64,000 nucleotides of DNA from an uncultured Eudoraea sp. (lineage in GTDB: Bacteria; Bacteroidota; Bacteroidia; Flavobacteriales; Flavobacteriaceae). Each line of letters starts with the position of its first letter. The stretch's first letter is position 1. The position numbers and the translations under genes are program-made. The notes beneath the pieces were generated by a model. That model was not told the DNA's origin, did no database searches, and saw only the letters and a program-made list of their open reading frames with translations. The stretch is from contig NZ_CAMYKG010000002.1 in NCBI RefSeq assembly GCF_947258925.1, positions 1 through 64,000 of the forward strand, read 5' to 3'. This document shows positions 29,337-38,713 of this stretch, one piece after another.

Positions 29337-30380
29337 TTATAAAGATTTATTCGCCAGTTGTCCGCAGGCTGCATCAATATCTTTTCCCCTTGATCGTCGC
29401 ACTGTAACAACAATTCCATTACGCTCCAGGGTTTCCACATAATTATTAACTGCAGCATTAGATGCCTGCTTAAAGTTAGAATCATCTATAGGGTTATACT
29501 CTATGAGGTTCACTTTTGAAGGTGCAAATTTGCAAAATGCCACGAGGGCATTTATATCTTTTTCACTATCGTTAATCCCCTCCCACACCACATATTCGTA
29601 GGTAATCCGACTCTTTGTTTTAGAATACCAATAGATCAAAGAATCCCTCAAATCCTTCAGGTTAAATGTTGCATTAAAAGGCATTATTGATGTCCGGACC
29701 TCTTCGATAGCTGAATGAAGAGATACTGCTAGTTTAAATTTAACCCCCTGATCGGCCAGCTTCCTAATCATTTTTGGAACTCCCGAAGTAGAAACAATTA
29801 TCCGTTTTGGAGACATTCCAAGGCCTTCGGGTGAAGTTATTTTGTCTATTGCCTTTAGAACATTATTATAATTCATTAGCGGTTCACCCATTCCCATAAA
29901 AACAATATTGCTTAAGGGTCTGTTGAAATAAAGTTCGCTTTCATTATTGATGGCGACCACCTGATCATATATTTCATCAGGATTAAGGTTCCTCATCTTC
30001 TTTAATCTGGCGGTGGCACAAAATTTACAATCCAGACTGCATCCCACTTGAGAAGAGACGCAAGCGGTGGTCCTGTCTTTGGCTGGAATAAGTACAGATT
30101 CTACCACCAAGCCATCGTGTAACCGGACTGCATTCTTAATTGTGCCGTCGGAGCTTTTTTGTAATTGATCTACCTTTATATGATTAATCACAAAATTCGC
30201 TTCCAATTTTTGGCGCGTATCTTTAGAGATATTCGTCATTGCATCAAATGAATGCGCTGATTTTTGCCATAACCATTCATAAACCTGATTTCCCCGAAAA
30301 GCTTTATCTCCCTGATCCTGGAAAAAATCACGAAGTTGCTCTTTGGTAAGGGCACGGATATCTTTCTTCTTTGCAACCAT
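29337..30380 (-). CDS. rlmN: 23S rRNA (adenine-2503-C2)/tRNA methyltransferase RlmN
   Basis: 347-aa radical-SAM methyltransferase. The cluster motif CSLDCKFCAT (CxxxCxxC) is at about residues 112-119, and the conserved VFMGMGEPLMNYNNV and C-terminal Cys (DIDAACGQLA) are present. It methylates A2503 of 23S rRNA and A37 of some tRNAs. It starts 10 bases after the queA terminator hairpin. Confidence 0.95.
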   Translation of the reverse strand: MVAKKKDIRALTKEQLRDFFQDQGDKAFRGNQVYEWLWQKSAHSFDAMTNISKDTRQKLEANFVINHIKVDQLQKSSDGTIKNAVRLHDGLVVESVLIPAKDRTTACVSSQVGCSLDCKFCATARLKKMRNLNPDEIYDQVVAINNESELYFNRPLSNIVFMGMGEPLMNYNNVLKAIDKITSPEGLGMSPKRIIVSTSGVPKMIRKLADQGVKFKLAVSLHSAIEEVRTSIMPFNATFNLKDLRDSLIYWYSKTKSRITYEYVVWEGINDSEKDINALVAFCKFAPSKVNLIEYNPIDDSNFKQASNAAVNNYVETLERNGIVVTVRRSRGKDIDAACGQLANKSL

Positions 30381-30387
30381 TGTTTAA

Positions 30388-30435
30388 GCGAAAAAATCCT
30401 GCCGCACCTTTATGGTAAAAGGTTTTGGCAGGATT
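30388..30435 (-). terminator. Intrinsic terminator after queA
   Basis: Outer stem AATCCTGCC/GGCAGGATT (30395-30403 and 30427-30435) with an inner CCTTT/AAAGG pairing, followed on the minus strand by a run of T. Placed between the queA stop and the rlmN start, it could also attenuate read-through into rlmN. Confidence 0.8.
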
Positions 30436-30457
30436 CTCTATTTTTTTATAACATTGT

Positions 30458-31507
30458 TTATATGATAAGCATAGCATCTCCATAGGAATAAAAGCGATAT
30501 CCCTCAAGTATTGCTTCTTTGTAAGCCCTTTTCATTAGGTCATGCCCCATAAAAGCAGAAACCATCATCAATAGGGTAGACTTTGGCAAGTGAAAATTAG
30601 TTACCATGGCATTGGCAATACTAAAGTCATAAGGTGGAAAAACAAATTTATTGGTCCAACCGTTATACGTGTTCAGAGTATGTTCTGATGAAACGGCACT
30701 TTCGAGACCTCTCATTGCAGTTGTTCCCACTGCACATATTCTTTTCTTGTTCTTTTTCGCTGAATTCACAATCTCTGTAGCCTTTTCCTCTATAACCAAT
30801 TCCTCACTATCCATTTTATGTTTGGACAGATCCTCTACTTCCACAGGATTAAAGGTTCCCAGCCCAACATGGAGCGTGAGTTCTGCAAAATCCACACCTT
30901 TTATTTCCAATCTTTTTAATAAATGTTTGGAAAAATGAAGCCCTGCAGTTGGTGCGGCAACAGCACCTTCGTACTTCGCATATATGGTTTGATACCGTGA
31001 TTCATCTTCGGGTTCAACATCTCTTTTAATATATTTTGGAAGGGGAGTTTCACCAAGCTCTCTTAATTTCCTTCTGAAGTCGGTATAAGATCCATCATAA
31101 AGAAAACGGAGTGTTCTTCCTCTTGAAGTAGTGTTATCTATAACTTCAGCCACTAAACTCTCATCTTCCCCGAAGTATAACTTATTTCCAATTCTGATCT
31201 TCCTTGCAGGATCAACCAAAACATCCCATAATCGTTGCTCTTCATTGAGTTCCCTAAGTAAAAACACTTCTATCCTGGCACCTGTTTTTTCCTTATTACC
31301 ATATAACCTGGCAGGAAATACTTTGGTGTTATTTAATACCATAACATCGCCTTCATCAAAATAATCAATAAGGTCCTTGAACATTTTGTGTTCAATTTTA
31401 CCGGTATCTTTGTGAACTACCATTAATTTGGATTCATCCCTGTGCTCCGCAGGATACTCTGCCATGAGATCATTTGGTAATTCAAAACTAAAGTGTGATA
31501 ATTTCAT
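30458..31507 (-). CDS. queA: S-adenosylmethionine:tRNA ribosyltransferase-isomerase
   Basis: 349-aa enzyme forming epoxyqueuosine in tRNA by transferring the ribosyl part of SAM to preQ1. Family blocks [21 protein letters not shown] at the start, [10 protein letters not shown] in the middle and [19 protein letters not shown] near the end are clear. It has its own promoter 30-60 bases upstream and a terminator downstream. Confidence 0.95.
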   Translation of the reverse strand: MKLSHFSFELPNDLMAEYPAEHRDESKLMVVHKDTGKIEHKMFKDLIDYFDEGDVMVLNNTKVFPARLYGNKEKTGARIEVFLLRELNEEQRLWDVLVDPARKIRIGNKLYFGEDESLVAEVIDNTTSRGRTLRFLYDGSYTDFRRKLRELGETPLPKYIKRDVEPEDESRYQTIYAKYEGAVAAPTAGLHFSKHLLKRLEIKGVDFAELTLHVGLGTFNPVEVEDLSKHKMDSEELVIEEKATEIVNSAKKNKKRICAVGTTAMRGLESAVSSEHTLNTYNGWTNKFVFPPYDFSIANAMVTNFHLPKSTLLMMVSAFMGHDLMKRAYKEAILEGYRFYSYGDAMLII

Positions 31508-31537
31508 ATGTGAATTTTAATTCGCCTTTTGCGGCTG

Positions 31538-31569
31538 CAAATATACAATCCTGAAGTAGGGCTTGTCAA
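31538..31569 (-). promoter_or_regulatory. Promoter of queA
   Basis: -33 TTG (31567-31569), a 21-base spacer and -7 TATATTTG (31538-31545) on the minus strand. This is close to the Bacteroidetes consensus TTG-N19/21-TAnnTTTG. It lies in the 81-base gap after aroA. Confidence 0.7.
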
Positions 31570-31588
31570 GTAAATGCAGTATTAAATA

Positions 31589-32821
31589 CTATTCTTGATT
31601 TCTTATTTTAAATCCGAGATGTTCCAGGTCTTCCCAAAAATCCGGATATGACTTGGATACCACTTCCGCGTCATTAATCGCTATTTCTTCTTTTAACGCG
31701 AGTGGACTAAACGCCATGGCCATTCTATGATCATTATAAGTATCTATAGCCACCCCTTTTTTTATCCCATCAGAAGGTTCCAGAGAAAGCATGCTATTAG
31801 TTACAGAAATAGCTGCCCCTAATTTTGAAAGTTCCTTTTTAAGGGCCACCAGCCTGTCTGTCTCTTTGATTTTCAGGGTGTGTAAACCGCTAAGATGGCA
31901 TCGTATTCCCATACCAAAACATGTCACGGCTATAGTCTGGGCTAAATCAGGAGCGTTTGTCAGGTCGTAATGTACATCCTTTTTTAAACCAATTTTACTT
32001 TTTGAGAGCGTGATACTGTCCTTCTTAAATTCAGTATTAACCCCAAAATCCTTATAAAGTTCTTTGAGAATGGAGTCGCCTTGAAGGCTGTCTTTCCGAT
32101 ACGAGGACAACGAAATTTTTGTGCCTATATCGCTAAGTGCTGCAATACTGTAATAATATGAGGCTGAACTCCAATCAGATTCCACCGTTAAAGTCAATTC
32201 ACCCACAGATCTTTTGGGAAGAACGGTAATTATATTGCCATCAAAAGAGCTCTCAACACCTATTTGGCCCAATAAGCCAAGGGTCATTTTTATATAGGGA
32301 ACCGAAGTAATATTTCCTATCAATTCCAATTGAAGCCCTCGTTCCAATCCCGGTGCAATAAGCAATAAAGAAGAAATGTACTGACTACTAATATCTGCCG
32401 GAAGTTTTACTTTCGCTTTGCTCAACGTTCTCCCGTTAATTCGTAATGGTGGATAATTCTCATTCTTTAAATAAGTTATGTCTGCTCCTAAAGACTTCAG
32501 AGCATCCACCAATATTTTTATTGGTCTTTCCTGCATTCTTTGTGAACCGGTGAGGGTAACGTGTTTACCTTCATGAGATGCAAAATAAGACGTCAAAAAA
32601 CGCATAGCTGTTCCGGCATGGTGGATATCAACTTCTCCTTCATTAACTTGTATTCCTTTCTTCATGACAGCTGCGTCATCAGAATTCGAAAGGTTTTTTA
32701 TTGAAATCCCGGGATAACAAGCTTTAAGTAATAACAACCTGTTGGATTCACTCTTGGAACCCGTAATCTTAATGTGGGATTTCAATAGCTTATCCGATGG
32801 GCCAGAGAGATATAATTTCAA
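31589..32821 (-). CDS. aroA: 3-phosphoshikimate 1-carboxyvinyltransferase
   Basis: EPSP synthase (410 aa), sixth step of the shikimate pathway. The N-terminal KSESNRLLLL block, HAGTAMRFLTSYF (normally NSGTAxR) and the C-terminal TYNDHRMAMAFSPLAL signature are visible. It follows the MazG-like gene by 36 bases and is probably co-transcribed with rsgA-dtd-mazG. Confidence 0.94.
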   Translation of the reverse strand: MKLYLSGPSDKLLKSHIKITGSKSESNRLLLLKACYPGISIKNLSNSDDAAVMKKGIQVNEGEVDIHHAGTAMRFLTSYFASHEGKHVTLTGSQRMQERPIKILVDALKSLGADITYLKNENYPPLRINGRTLSKAKVKLPADISSQYISSLLLIAPGLERGLQLELIGNITSVPYIKMTLGLLGQIGVESSFDGNIITVLPKRSVGELTLTVESDWSSASYYYSIAALSDIGTKISLSSYRKDSLQGDSILKELYKDFGVNTEFKKDSITLSKSKIGLKKDVHYDLTNAPDLAQTIAVTCFGMGIRCHLSGLHTLKIKETDRLVALKKELSKLGAAISVTNSMLSLEPSDGIKKGVAIDTYNDHRMAMAFSPLALKEEIAINDAEVVSKSYPDFWEDLEHLGFKIRNQE

Positions 32822-32857
32822 TTTGGTATTGTTTTTAAGAGGAAATCAAAGATACTA

Positions 32858-33184
32858 CTATTTCAATTTTTCATTGTTTTGATGCCTGTCGTGATCCCGC
32901 CTAGCTTTCATATCCAGTTTACGGTCAAAAGCCTCCTGCAGATCAATTCCTGTTTGATTAGCCAGGCACAGAACGACGAAGAGAACATCGGCCAATTCCT
33001 CGCCCAAATCCTTTCCTTTATCCGACGGTTTTTCACTTTGCTCCCCATACCTCCTGGCGATAATACGTGCTACCTCGCCAACTTCTTCTGTAAGCTGAGC
33101 CATGTTCGTTAATTCGTTAAAATAGCGAACACCATGATCTTTAATCCAATTATCTACAGCCAATTGTGCATTTTCAATATTCAT
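32858..33184 (-). CDS. MazG-like nucleotide pyrophosphohydrolase
   Basis: 108-aa single-domain protein of the MazG/iMazG type with acidic metal-binding helices (LTEEVGEVARIIARRYGEQ and GEELADVLFVVLCLANQTGIDL). It probably hydrolyses non-canonical or excess nucleoside triphosphates. The substrate is not predictable by eye. Its start overlaps the dtd stop as ATGA. Confidence 0.88.
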   Translation of the reverse strand: MNIENAQLAVDNWIKDHGVRYFNELTNMAQLTEEVGEVARIIARRYGEQSEKPSDKGKDLGEELADVLFVVLCLANQTGIDLQEAFDRKLDMKARRDHDRHQNNEKLK

Positions 33185-33636
33185 AAGTCCTTATTTTTTG
33201 TATCAAACAATATGGTAACAGGGCCATCATTCACCAGGGAAACTTTCATATCCGCACCAAAAACCCCTGTTCCTATCTTCTTTCCTAAATCTGTTTGCAT
33301 CTGCTTTATAAAAGCTTTATAAAGAGGAATAGCAATATCTGGTTTGGCAGCCCTAACATATGAAGGTCTATTGCCTTTTTTGGTCGAGGCGTGTAACGTA
33401 AACTGACTTACAACAATAGCATCTCCATCAGTATCCATTAATGACAGATTCATAATCCCATTGGCATCGTTAAATATTCTGAGGTTTACAATTTTTTTTG
33501 ACAGCCATAAGATATCATCAGATGTATCAGCATCTTCAATACCGAGCAATATCATAATACCCGATTCAATTTGGGAAATTATCTCACCATCCACCCGGAC
33601 ACTTGCTGAGGAAACTCTTTGCAATACTGCTTTCAT
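33181..33636 (-). CDS. dtd: D-aminoacyl-tRNA deacylase
   Basis: 151-aa enzyme, the usual Dtd length, that frees tRNA from mistakenly attached D-amino acids or glycine. Signature motifs SQFTLHAST (about residues 79-87) and NDGPVTILFDT with the Gly-Pro dipeptide (about 137-147) are intact. Four-base overlaps with both neighbours indicate translational coupling. Confidence 0.95.
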   Translation of the reverse strand: MKAVLQRVSSASVRVDGEIISQIESGIMILLGIEDADTSDDILWLSKKIVNLRIFNDANGIMNLSLMDTDGDAIVVSQFTLHASTKKGNRPSYVRAAKPDIAIPLYKAFIKQMQTDLGKKIGTGVFGADMKVSLVNDGPVTILFDTKNKDL

Positions 33637-34583
33637 AAGTCCTCATAATTATCCATCCTATAGGTATCCTCATCACCAGAAACGATCTGTACATAACTCC
33701 TATATCTGCTCCATGACACCTCATCTTTTTCCAAAGCTTCTTTGACAGCACATTTCGGCTCATCCAAATGCAGGCAATTATTAAACTTACAATTACCCTT
33801 TAACCTGAAAAATTCCGGAAAATAATCTCCAATTTCATCCTTATCCATGTCCACAACACCAAATCCTTTGATACCCGGAGTATCAATTATTCTTGCCCCG
33901 AATTCCAGATCATACATTTCTGCAAAGGTTGTAGTATGTTGACCTTGATAGTGTTGATCAGAAATTTCAGTGGTCTTTATATTAAGACCGGGTGCAATGA
34001 AGTTTATTAGTGTGGATTTTCCCACCCCTGAATGTCCGGCAAACATGCTTGTATGTTCCTTCATCAAGTCTTTTACTTTATCAATATTTTTTCCGGTTTT
34101 TGCAGAAATCCCAATACAAGTATAACCAATTTGCCTGTACAAGGAAGCTAAATATTTTACTTCCGATAACTCATTTTCATTATATATATCAACCTTATTA
34201 AAAAGAAGTACGGCTTTTATATCATAGGCTTCCGAGGTTGCAAGAAAACGGTCGATAAAAATGGTGTAAGTTTTTGGATTCTTAAGGGTAATCAATAAAA
34301 AAACCTGATCAATATTGGCAGCTATGATATGAGTTTGTTTGGATAACTTAACTGATTTCCTGATTATGTAATTCTTACGTTCCTCAATTTCAGATATTAC
34401 ACCAAATAACTCGTCTCCAACTTCCTCCACTTTAAAAACCACCCTGTCACCAACTGCGATTGGATTGGTGCTTTTTATTCCCTTAAGACGGAATTTTCCT
34501 TTAATCCGACATTCATAAATATCTCCATCATCAGTCTTAACTGTATACCAGCTTCCAGTGGACTTATAAACAATTCCATGCAT
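33633..34583 (-). CDS. rsgA: Ribosome small-subunit GTPase RsgA
   Basis: 316-aa circularly permuted GTPase acting late in 30S assembly. An N-terminal OB fold (1-70) is followed by G4 LFNKVD, then G1 GHSGVGKSTL and G3 DTPGIKGFG. A zinc-binding C-terminal region contains CKFNNCLHLDEPKC. First gene of the rsgA-dtd-mazG overlap group. Confidence 0.95.
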   Translation of the reverse strand: MHGIVYKSTGSWYTVKTDDGDIYECRIKGKFRLKGIKSTNPIAVGDRVVFKVEEVGDELFGVISEIEERKNYIIRKSVKLSKQTHIIAANIDQVFLLITLKNPKTYTIFIDRFLATSEAYDIKAVLLFNKVDIYNENELSEVKYLASLYRQIGYTCIGISAKTGKNIDKVKDLMKEHTSMFAGHSGVGKSTLINFIAPGLNIKTTEISDQHYQGQHTTTFAEMYDLEFGARIIDTPGIKGFGVVDMDKDEIGDYFPEFFRLKGNCKFNNCLHLDEPKCAVKEALEKDEVSWSRYRSYVQIVSGDEDTYRMDNYEDL

Positions 34584-34686
34584 AAATGTTTGTCTTTCAA
34601 TACAAAGAAACGAATTACTTTAATTTGGAACGGAATTTTTGTTTCGGTAATTCCCAATTTATCACTTCCACTGCATTTTTTTGCAC

Positions 34687-34716
34687 TAAAAAACCGGCAA
34701 ATACAGATTGCCGGTT
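34687..34716 (-). terminator. Intrinsic terminator of the GIN-domain gene
   Basis: Stem AACCGGCAA/TTGCCGGTT (34692-34716) with a 7-base loop, followed on the minus strand by a run of five T. It is 20 bases past the stop codon at 34737. Confidence 0.88.
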
Positions 34717-34736
34717 CTATTTATAACCTTTTTATA

Positions 34737-35411
34737 TTAGTCTTTGAAAACAATTCTACCTCCCGCTAAAGTGGTTTTGTTGACATCCTTTGGATTACCA
34801 TAAACATATACATCTCCTCCTGCCTTTACATCGATATCCAATTTCTTTGTAGCATGAAGCTTTGCCTCACCTCCAGCCGAAATTTTGACGCTGGCTACTT
34901 CCGTTAATAGTTCTTTCCCTTCAAATACACCTCCTGTATTCAAAACAATAATTTGATTTTTTGCCAATCCTGACGCCTCAATTATTCCTCCGGTAACGGC
35001 TTTCATTTCAACGTTCACAACATCCATCCCAATTTTTATTTGCGCCCCTTCCTGAGCCCTTATCTCTATCTTCTCTTTTTCAACAAGTTCATTACAAACA
35101 ATCTTAGACCCTTCATTTCCGTCAATAGTGCGTAAATCTGTATAATATACTTCCACAAAAGTATCTTCGCCCCGGAATTTTTTATCTAATTCCATCCGCA
35201 ATTTTAAGATCCCATTCTTGTTTACGAATTTTATATCATAGACGTTATGACCCTTAATGGAAATTCTATTATTGTCCGACTTAATAAGGTTCACTTCAAT
35301 CAGGTCATAAACCTTTATTTCGTGGAAATCACCAACCTCTTTATCCAGAATAGTTTGTGAAAAGGAATTAAAAGCCATAAATATGAAGCATAGTGTCAAT
35401 ATTTTTTTCAT
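34737..35411 (-). CDS. GIN-domain (DUF2807) exported protein
   Basis: 224 aa with an N-terminal signal peptide (about residues 1-18) followed by repeated short beta-strands with Ala/Gly turns. This is the right-handed beta-helix-like pattern of the putative auto-transporter adhesin head GIN domain (DUF2807). The role is unknown; such proteins are surface or periplasmic and abundant in Bacteroidetes. A second, lipoprotein version lies at 41918-42691. It sits 109 bases after the aromatic operon. Confidence 0.8.
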   Translation of the reverse strand: MKKILTLCFIFMAFNSFSQTILDKEVGDFHEIKVYDLIEVNLIKSDNNRISIKGHNVYDIKFVNKNGILKLRMELDKKFRGEDTFVEVYYTDLRTIDGNEGSKIVCNELVEKEKIEIRAQEGAQIKIGMDVVNVEMKAVTGGIIEASGLAKNQIIVLNTGGVFEGKELLTEVASVKISAGGEAKLHATKKLDIDVKAGGDVYVYGNPKDVNKTTLAGGRIVFKD

Positions 35412-35520
35412 CTTTTGAAGTGTTAATGGTTTTTATAAAGACTTTGCCAATTAAGTTTTGTTACACTTTGAATGTTTATTTTTTAATTGACTTTAAAGCT
35501 CAAGGAGATTAGCTATTATA

Positions 35521-36621
35521 TTATTTCACTAAGGATTCTGAAGCTTTTATTATTTTTTCCTGATGGTTAATGGATTCCTGGTGAATGGCCTTAAACATTT
35601 TGAGGACAAATTCCTCGCTAAGCCCTTTGGATTCTCCTTCGAGTATCATTTTACCCAAAATAGCATTCCATCGATTGGTTTGAAGTACGGCAACGTTTCG
35701 CTGTTTCTTCAGTTCCCCGATTCCATCAGATACTTTCATCCTTTTAGCAAGTGTATCTATTAGCTGATTATCGATGATATCTATTTGTGCCCGAAGATTA
35801 CTAATTTTTTGGTTATAATCTGCTTCCTCATCTGTTTCTTTTCTGATCTTTAAATCTTCCATGATTTGAATTAGCCTTTTTGGTGTCACTTGCTGTGCAG
35901 CATCACTCCAGGCATTATCCGGATCATAATGCGTTTCGATCATTAGACCATCAAAATTAAGGTCGAGAGCAGTCTGTGAAATATCAAAAATCATATCCCG
36001 ATTTCCACTAATATGTGATGGATCATTGATAAGAGGCAGATCAGGAAATTTTGTTTGAAGTTCAATGGCCATTTGCCATTCGGGAATGTTGCGGTATTTG
36101 GTTTTTTCATAGGTCGAAAAACCACGGTGAATTACCCCTAAATGCTTGATATTTGCCTTTGACAATCTTTCTACTGCACCTAACCACAAGGACAGGTCCG
36201 GATTGACAGGGTTTTTCACCAGAACAATCTTATCTGTGCCTTCTAAGGCGTCTGCAATTTCCTGGACTATAAAAGGGCTTACAGTAGACCGGGCGCCTAT
36301 CCAGAGTAGATCCACATCATGTTCCAAGGCAAGATCCACATGAGTTTTATTGGCGACTTCAGTTGCTGTCTTAAGTCCGGTTTCTTCCTTTACTTTTTGT
36401 AACCATTTTAGACCTATTGCTCCTACGCCCTCAAAGTTGCCAGGCCTGGTTCTAGGCTTCCAGATACCTGCTCTATAATAATTTACATCAGTATCTTTAA
36501 GCTCATGAGCTATTCCCAATACCTGATCTTCAGTTTCTGCACTACACGGTCCTGCAATTACCAGCGGATGTGGTAACTTCATGTCATCTAACCATGATCT
36601 TAGTTTTTTCGAATTCTCCAT
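35521..36621 (-). CDS. DAHP synthase / chorismate mutase fusion
   Basis: 366-aa bifunctional enzyme. An N-terminal DAHP synthase of the KDO8P-synthase-like type (about 1-260, VIAGPCSAET, IWKPRTRPGNFEG, INDPSHISGNR) makes the first shikimate intermediate. A C-terminal AroQ chorismate mutase (about 275-360, LRAQIDIIDNQLIDTLAKRMKVSD) converts chorismate to prephenate. So the first and branch-point steps of Phe/Tyr synthesis are in one protein. Last gene of the attenuator-controlled operon, two bases after prephenate dehydrogenase. Confidence 0.94.
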   Translation of the reverse strand: MENSKKLRSWLDDMKLPHPLVIAGPCSAETEDQVLGIAHELKDTDVNYYRAGIWKPRTRPGNFEGVGAIGLKWLQKVKEETGLKTATEVANKTHVDLALEHDVDLLWIGARSTVSPFIVQEIADALEGTDKIVLVKNPVNPDLSLWLGAVERLSKANIKHLGVIHRGFSTYEKTKYRNIPEWQMAIELQTKFPDLPLINDPSHISGNRDMIFDISQTALDLNFDGLMIETHYDPDNAWSDAAQQVTPKRLIQIMEDLKIRKETDEEADYNQKISNLRAQIDIIDNQLIDTLAKRMKVSDGIGELKKQRNVAVLQTNRWNAILGKMILEGESKGLSEEFVLKMFKAIHQESINHQEKIIKASESLVK

Positions 36622-36623
36622 TA

Positions 36624-37490
36624 TTATCTGTCTTTGTTATTTTGTGGTATTCCTTTTAAAATTGCTTTTATCTTATTCGTATTATCCATTTCATTATATA
36701 TGCCTTCAAAATTATCGTCTAATAGCTTTTGTTTAAAATCTTCCAGATTTTGAATATATTCATCCAGAGTCTCTACAACATTTTCTTTGTTCTGTTCGAA
36801 GATAGGCGTCCACATAGCCGGTGAACTTTTAGCCAATCTCACCGTACTTTCAAAACCACTGCCCGCCATATCAAATATGTCGCGCTCATTTTTCTCCTTT
36901 TCGATCACCGTTTTTCCTAGCATAAAAGAACTAATATGTGAAAGATGAGAAACATACGCAATATGCTTATCATGAGCCTCAGGATTCATGTATCTTATGC
37001 GCATACCTAACCTACTAAAAATACTTAATGCGCGTTCCTGAAGCTTAAATGCCGTTTTTTCAACTTCACAAATTATGTTTGTTTTGCCTTCGAACAAACC
37101 TGAAATTGCTGCGGAAGGCCCGGAAAATTCCGTTCCGGCAATAGGGTGTGAAGCCAAAAAGTTCCGTCTTCTTTTATGATTTATTATCCTTCTGCATATT
37201 TCTGATTTTGTTGATCCTGCATCTATTACCAGGGTATCGTCATTTATCGCATCTAATAATTTTGGAAGTTCATGTACAATAGCGTCTACCGGGATACTAA
37301 TATAAAGGACATCAGCCTCTGCCAATTCCTTTGCACTTGCAATCCCATCTATCAATTCTAGCTCTATAGCTTCTTTAAGGTGGGCGTCACTTGCATCTAT
37401 TCCATAGATTGATATTTCCGGATAATGGGATCTTAAATCCCTGGCCAATGAGCCACCAATTAATCCGATACCTACGATTACAACATTCAT
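36624..37490 (-). CDS. tyrA: Prephenate dehydrogenase
   Basis: 288-aa NAD(P)-dependent enzyme making 4-hydroxyphenylpyruvate, the tyrosine precursor. N-terminal Rossmann motif GIGLIGGSLARDL, and the family blocks SHPIAGTEFSGPSAA and HLSHISSFMLG. It has no ACT domain, so feedback control may be mainly at the attenuator. Third gene of the Phe/Tyr operon. Confidence 0.93.
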   Translation of the reverse strand: MNVVIVGIGLIGGSLARDLRSHYPEISIYGIDASDAHLKEAIELELIDGIASAKELAEADVLYISIPVDAIVHELPKLLDAINDDTLVIDAGSTKSEICRRIINHKRRRNFLASHPIAGTEFSGPSAAISGLFEGKTNIICEVEKTAFKLQERALSIFSRLGMRIRYMNPEAHDKHIAYVSHLSHISSFMLGKTVIEKEKNERDIFDMAGSGFESTVRLAKSSPAMWTPIFEQNKENVVETLDEYIQNLEDFKQKLLDDNFEGIYNEMDNTNKIKAILKGIPQNNKDR

Positions 37491-37567
37491 ACTTCCAATT
37501 TAACTTCTTTTACCCCTATCTGATTTTCCCACAATAAATTAACCTTCATATATACTTCTTCCGTGGG

Positions 37568-38713
37568 TCAAAATCTTTGGATTGCCTCTTGAATCTTTTC
37601 TTCAGTTACACAAAGTGAAAACCGAATATAGCCCTCACCATTGCTTCCAAATATGGTCCCTGGTGCAATAAAAATATTTTTATCCTGCAATATTTGATCT
37701 ATAAAAGCCTCTGAATCCGCTGATCCATTGGGCAGTTTCGCCCATACAAACATGCCCACGGCATTGGTGTCATAAGTGCATTGCAGTTTATCCGCCAACT
37801 GATACATCAACTTTCGGCGGGATTCATAGATCTTATCCAAGTGAAAAAACCATTCTTTTCCACTCTTTAATGCTTCTATAGCACCTTTCTGAATCCCATA
37901 AAACATTCCGGAATCCATATTACTTTTTACTTTTAATATTGCATCCAGATTGAGTTTGCTTCCTAAAACCATACCAACTCTCCAGCCCGCCATATTGAAA
38001 GTCTTACTGAGGGAATTAAGTTCCAAAGCCGTCTCAGAGGCTCCTTTTACACTTAAAATACTCAATGGATTCTTACTTAATACAAAGCTGTAAGGATTGT
38101 CATTTACCAATAAGATGCTATTTTTTTTTGCGAAGGTAACCAATGCTTCCAACTGCAAAGAACTTGCAGTAGCACCTGTAGGCATATGGGGGTAACTTAC
38201 CCACATGATTTTTACTTTAGACAGGTCTTCCTTCCCTAGTTTCTCTAAATCAGGAAACCATCCGTTTGCAGCAAGCAGGTCATATTGCCTTGGAATAGCT
38301 CCAACAAGCTTTGTGACCGCAGTATATGTTGGGTAACCAGGGTTGGGAATCAAGACTTCATCCCCCTGGTTTAAAAAGGCCATGCTAATATGCATGATCC
38401 CCTCTTTTGAACCCATTAGCGGCAATATCTCCGAAGACGGGTCTACATCAACATTAAATTTTTCCTTGTAAAAGTGAGCAATGGTTTCTCTTAATTCTGG
38501 AAGCCCCTGATAACTTTGATACTGATGTGCACCTGCATGCCTTATTGACTCCTGAAAAGAAGAGATTACAGCTTCGGATGGGGGAAGGTCCGGGCTACCT
38601 ATCCCTATATTTATTATGGGCTTACCCGAAGCAGCCATACTTCTGACTTCCCTCAATTTTATAGAGAAATAGTACTCCTCTACTGTTTGTAAACGATCAG
38701 CCGTTTGTATCAT
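37568..38713 (-). CDS. Class I/II PLP aminotransferase (aromatic)
   Basis: 381-aa fold-type I aminotransferase. The PLP lysine is in SLSKTFNMAGWRVG (about residues 230-243). The NPGYPTY and SYPHMPTGA blocks and the C-terminal RFSL arginine are visible. Between prephenate dehydratase and prephenate dehydrogenase, it most likely transaminates phenylpyruvate and 4-hydroxyphenylpyruvate, though such enzymes are often annotated as aspartate or LL-DAP aminotransferases. Its start overlaps the upstream stop by four bases. Confidence 0.85.
   Translation of the reverse strand: MIQTADRLQTVEEYYFSIKLREVRSMAASGKPIINIGIGSPDLPPSEAVISSFQESIRHAGAHQYQSYQGLPELRETIAHFYKEKFNVDVDPSSEILPLMGSKEGIMHISMAFLNQGDEVLIPNPGYPTYTAVTKLVGAIPRQYDLLAANGWFPDLEKLGKEDLSKVKIMWVSYPHMPTGATASSLQLEALVTFAKKNSILLVNDNPYSFVLSKNPLSILSVKGASETALELNSLSKTFNMAGWRVGMVLGSKLNLDAILKVKSNMDSGMFYGIQKGAIEALKSGKEWFFHLDKIYESRRKLMYQLADKLQCTYDTNAVGMFVWAKLPNGSADSEAFIDQILQDKNIFIAPGTIFGSNGEGYIRFSLCVTEEKIQEAIQRF

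Noticed and set aside
29291-29485. A 64-codon frame overlapping the end of rlmN
   Set aside because: It lies in another frame of a well-supported gene and has no independent support.
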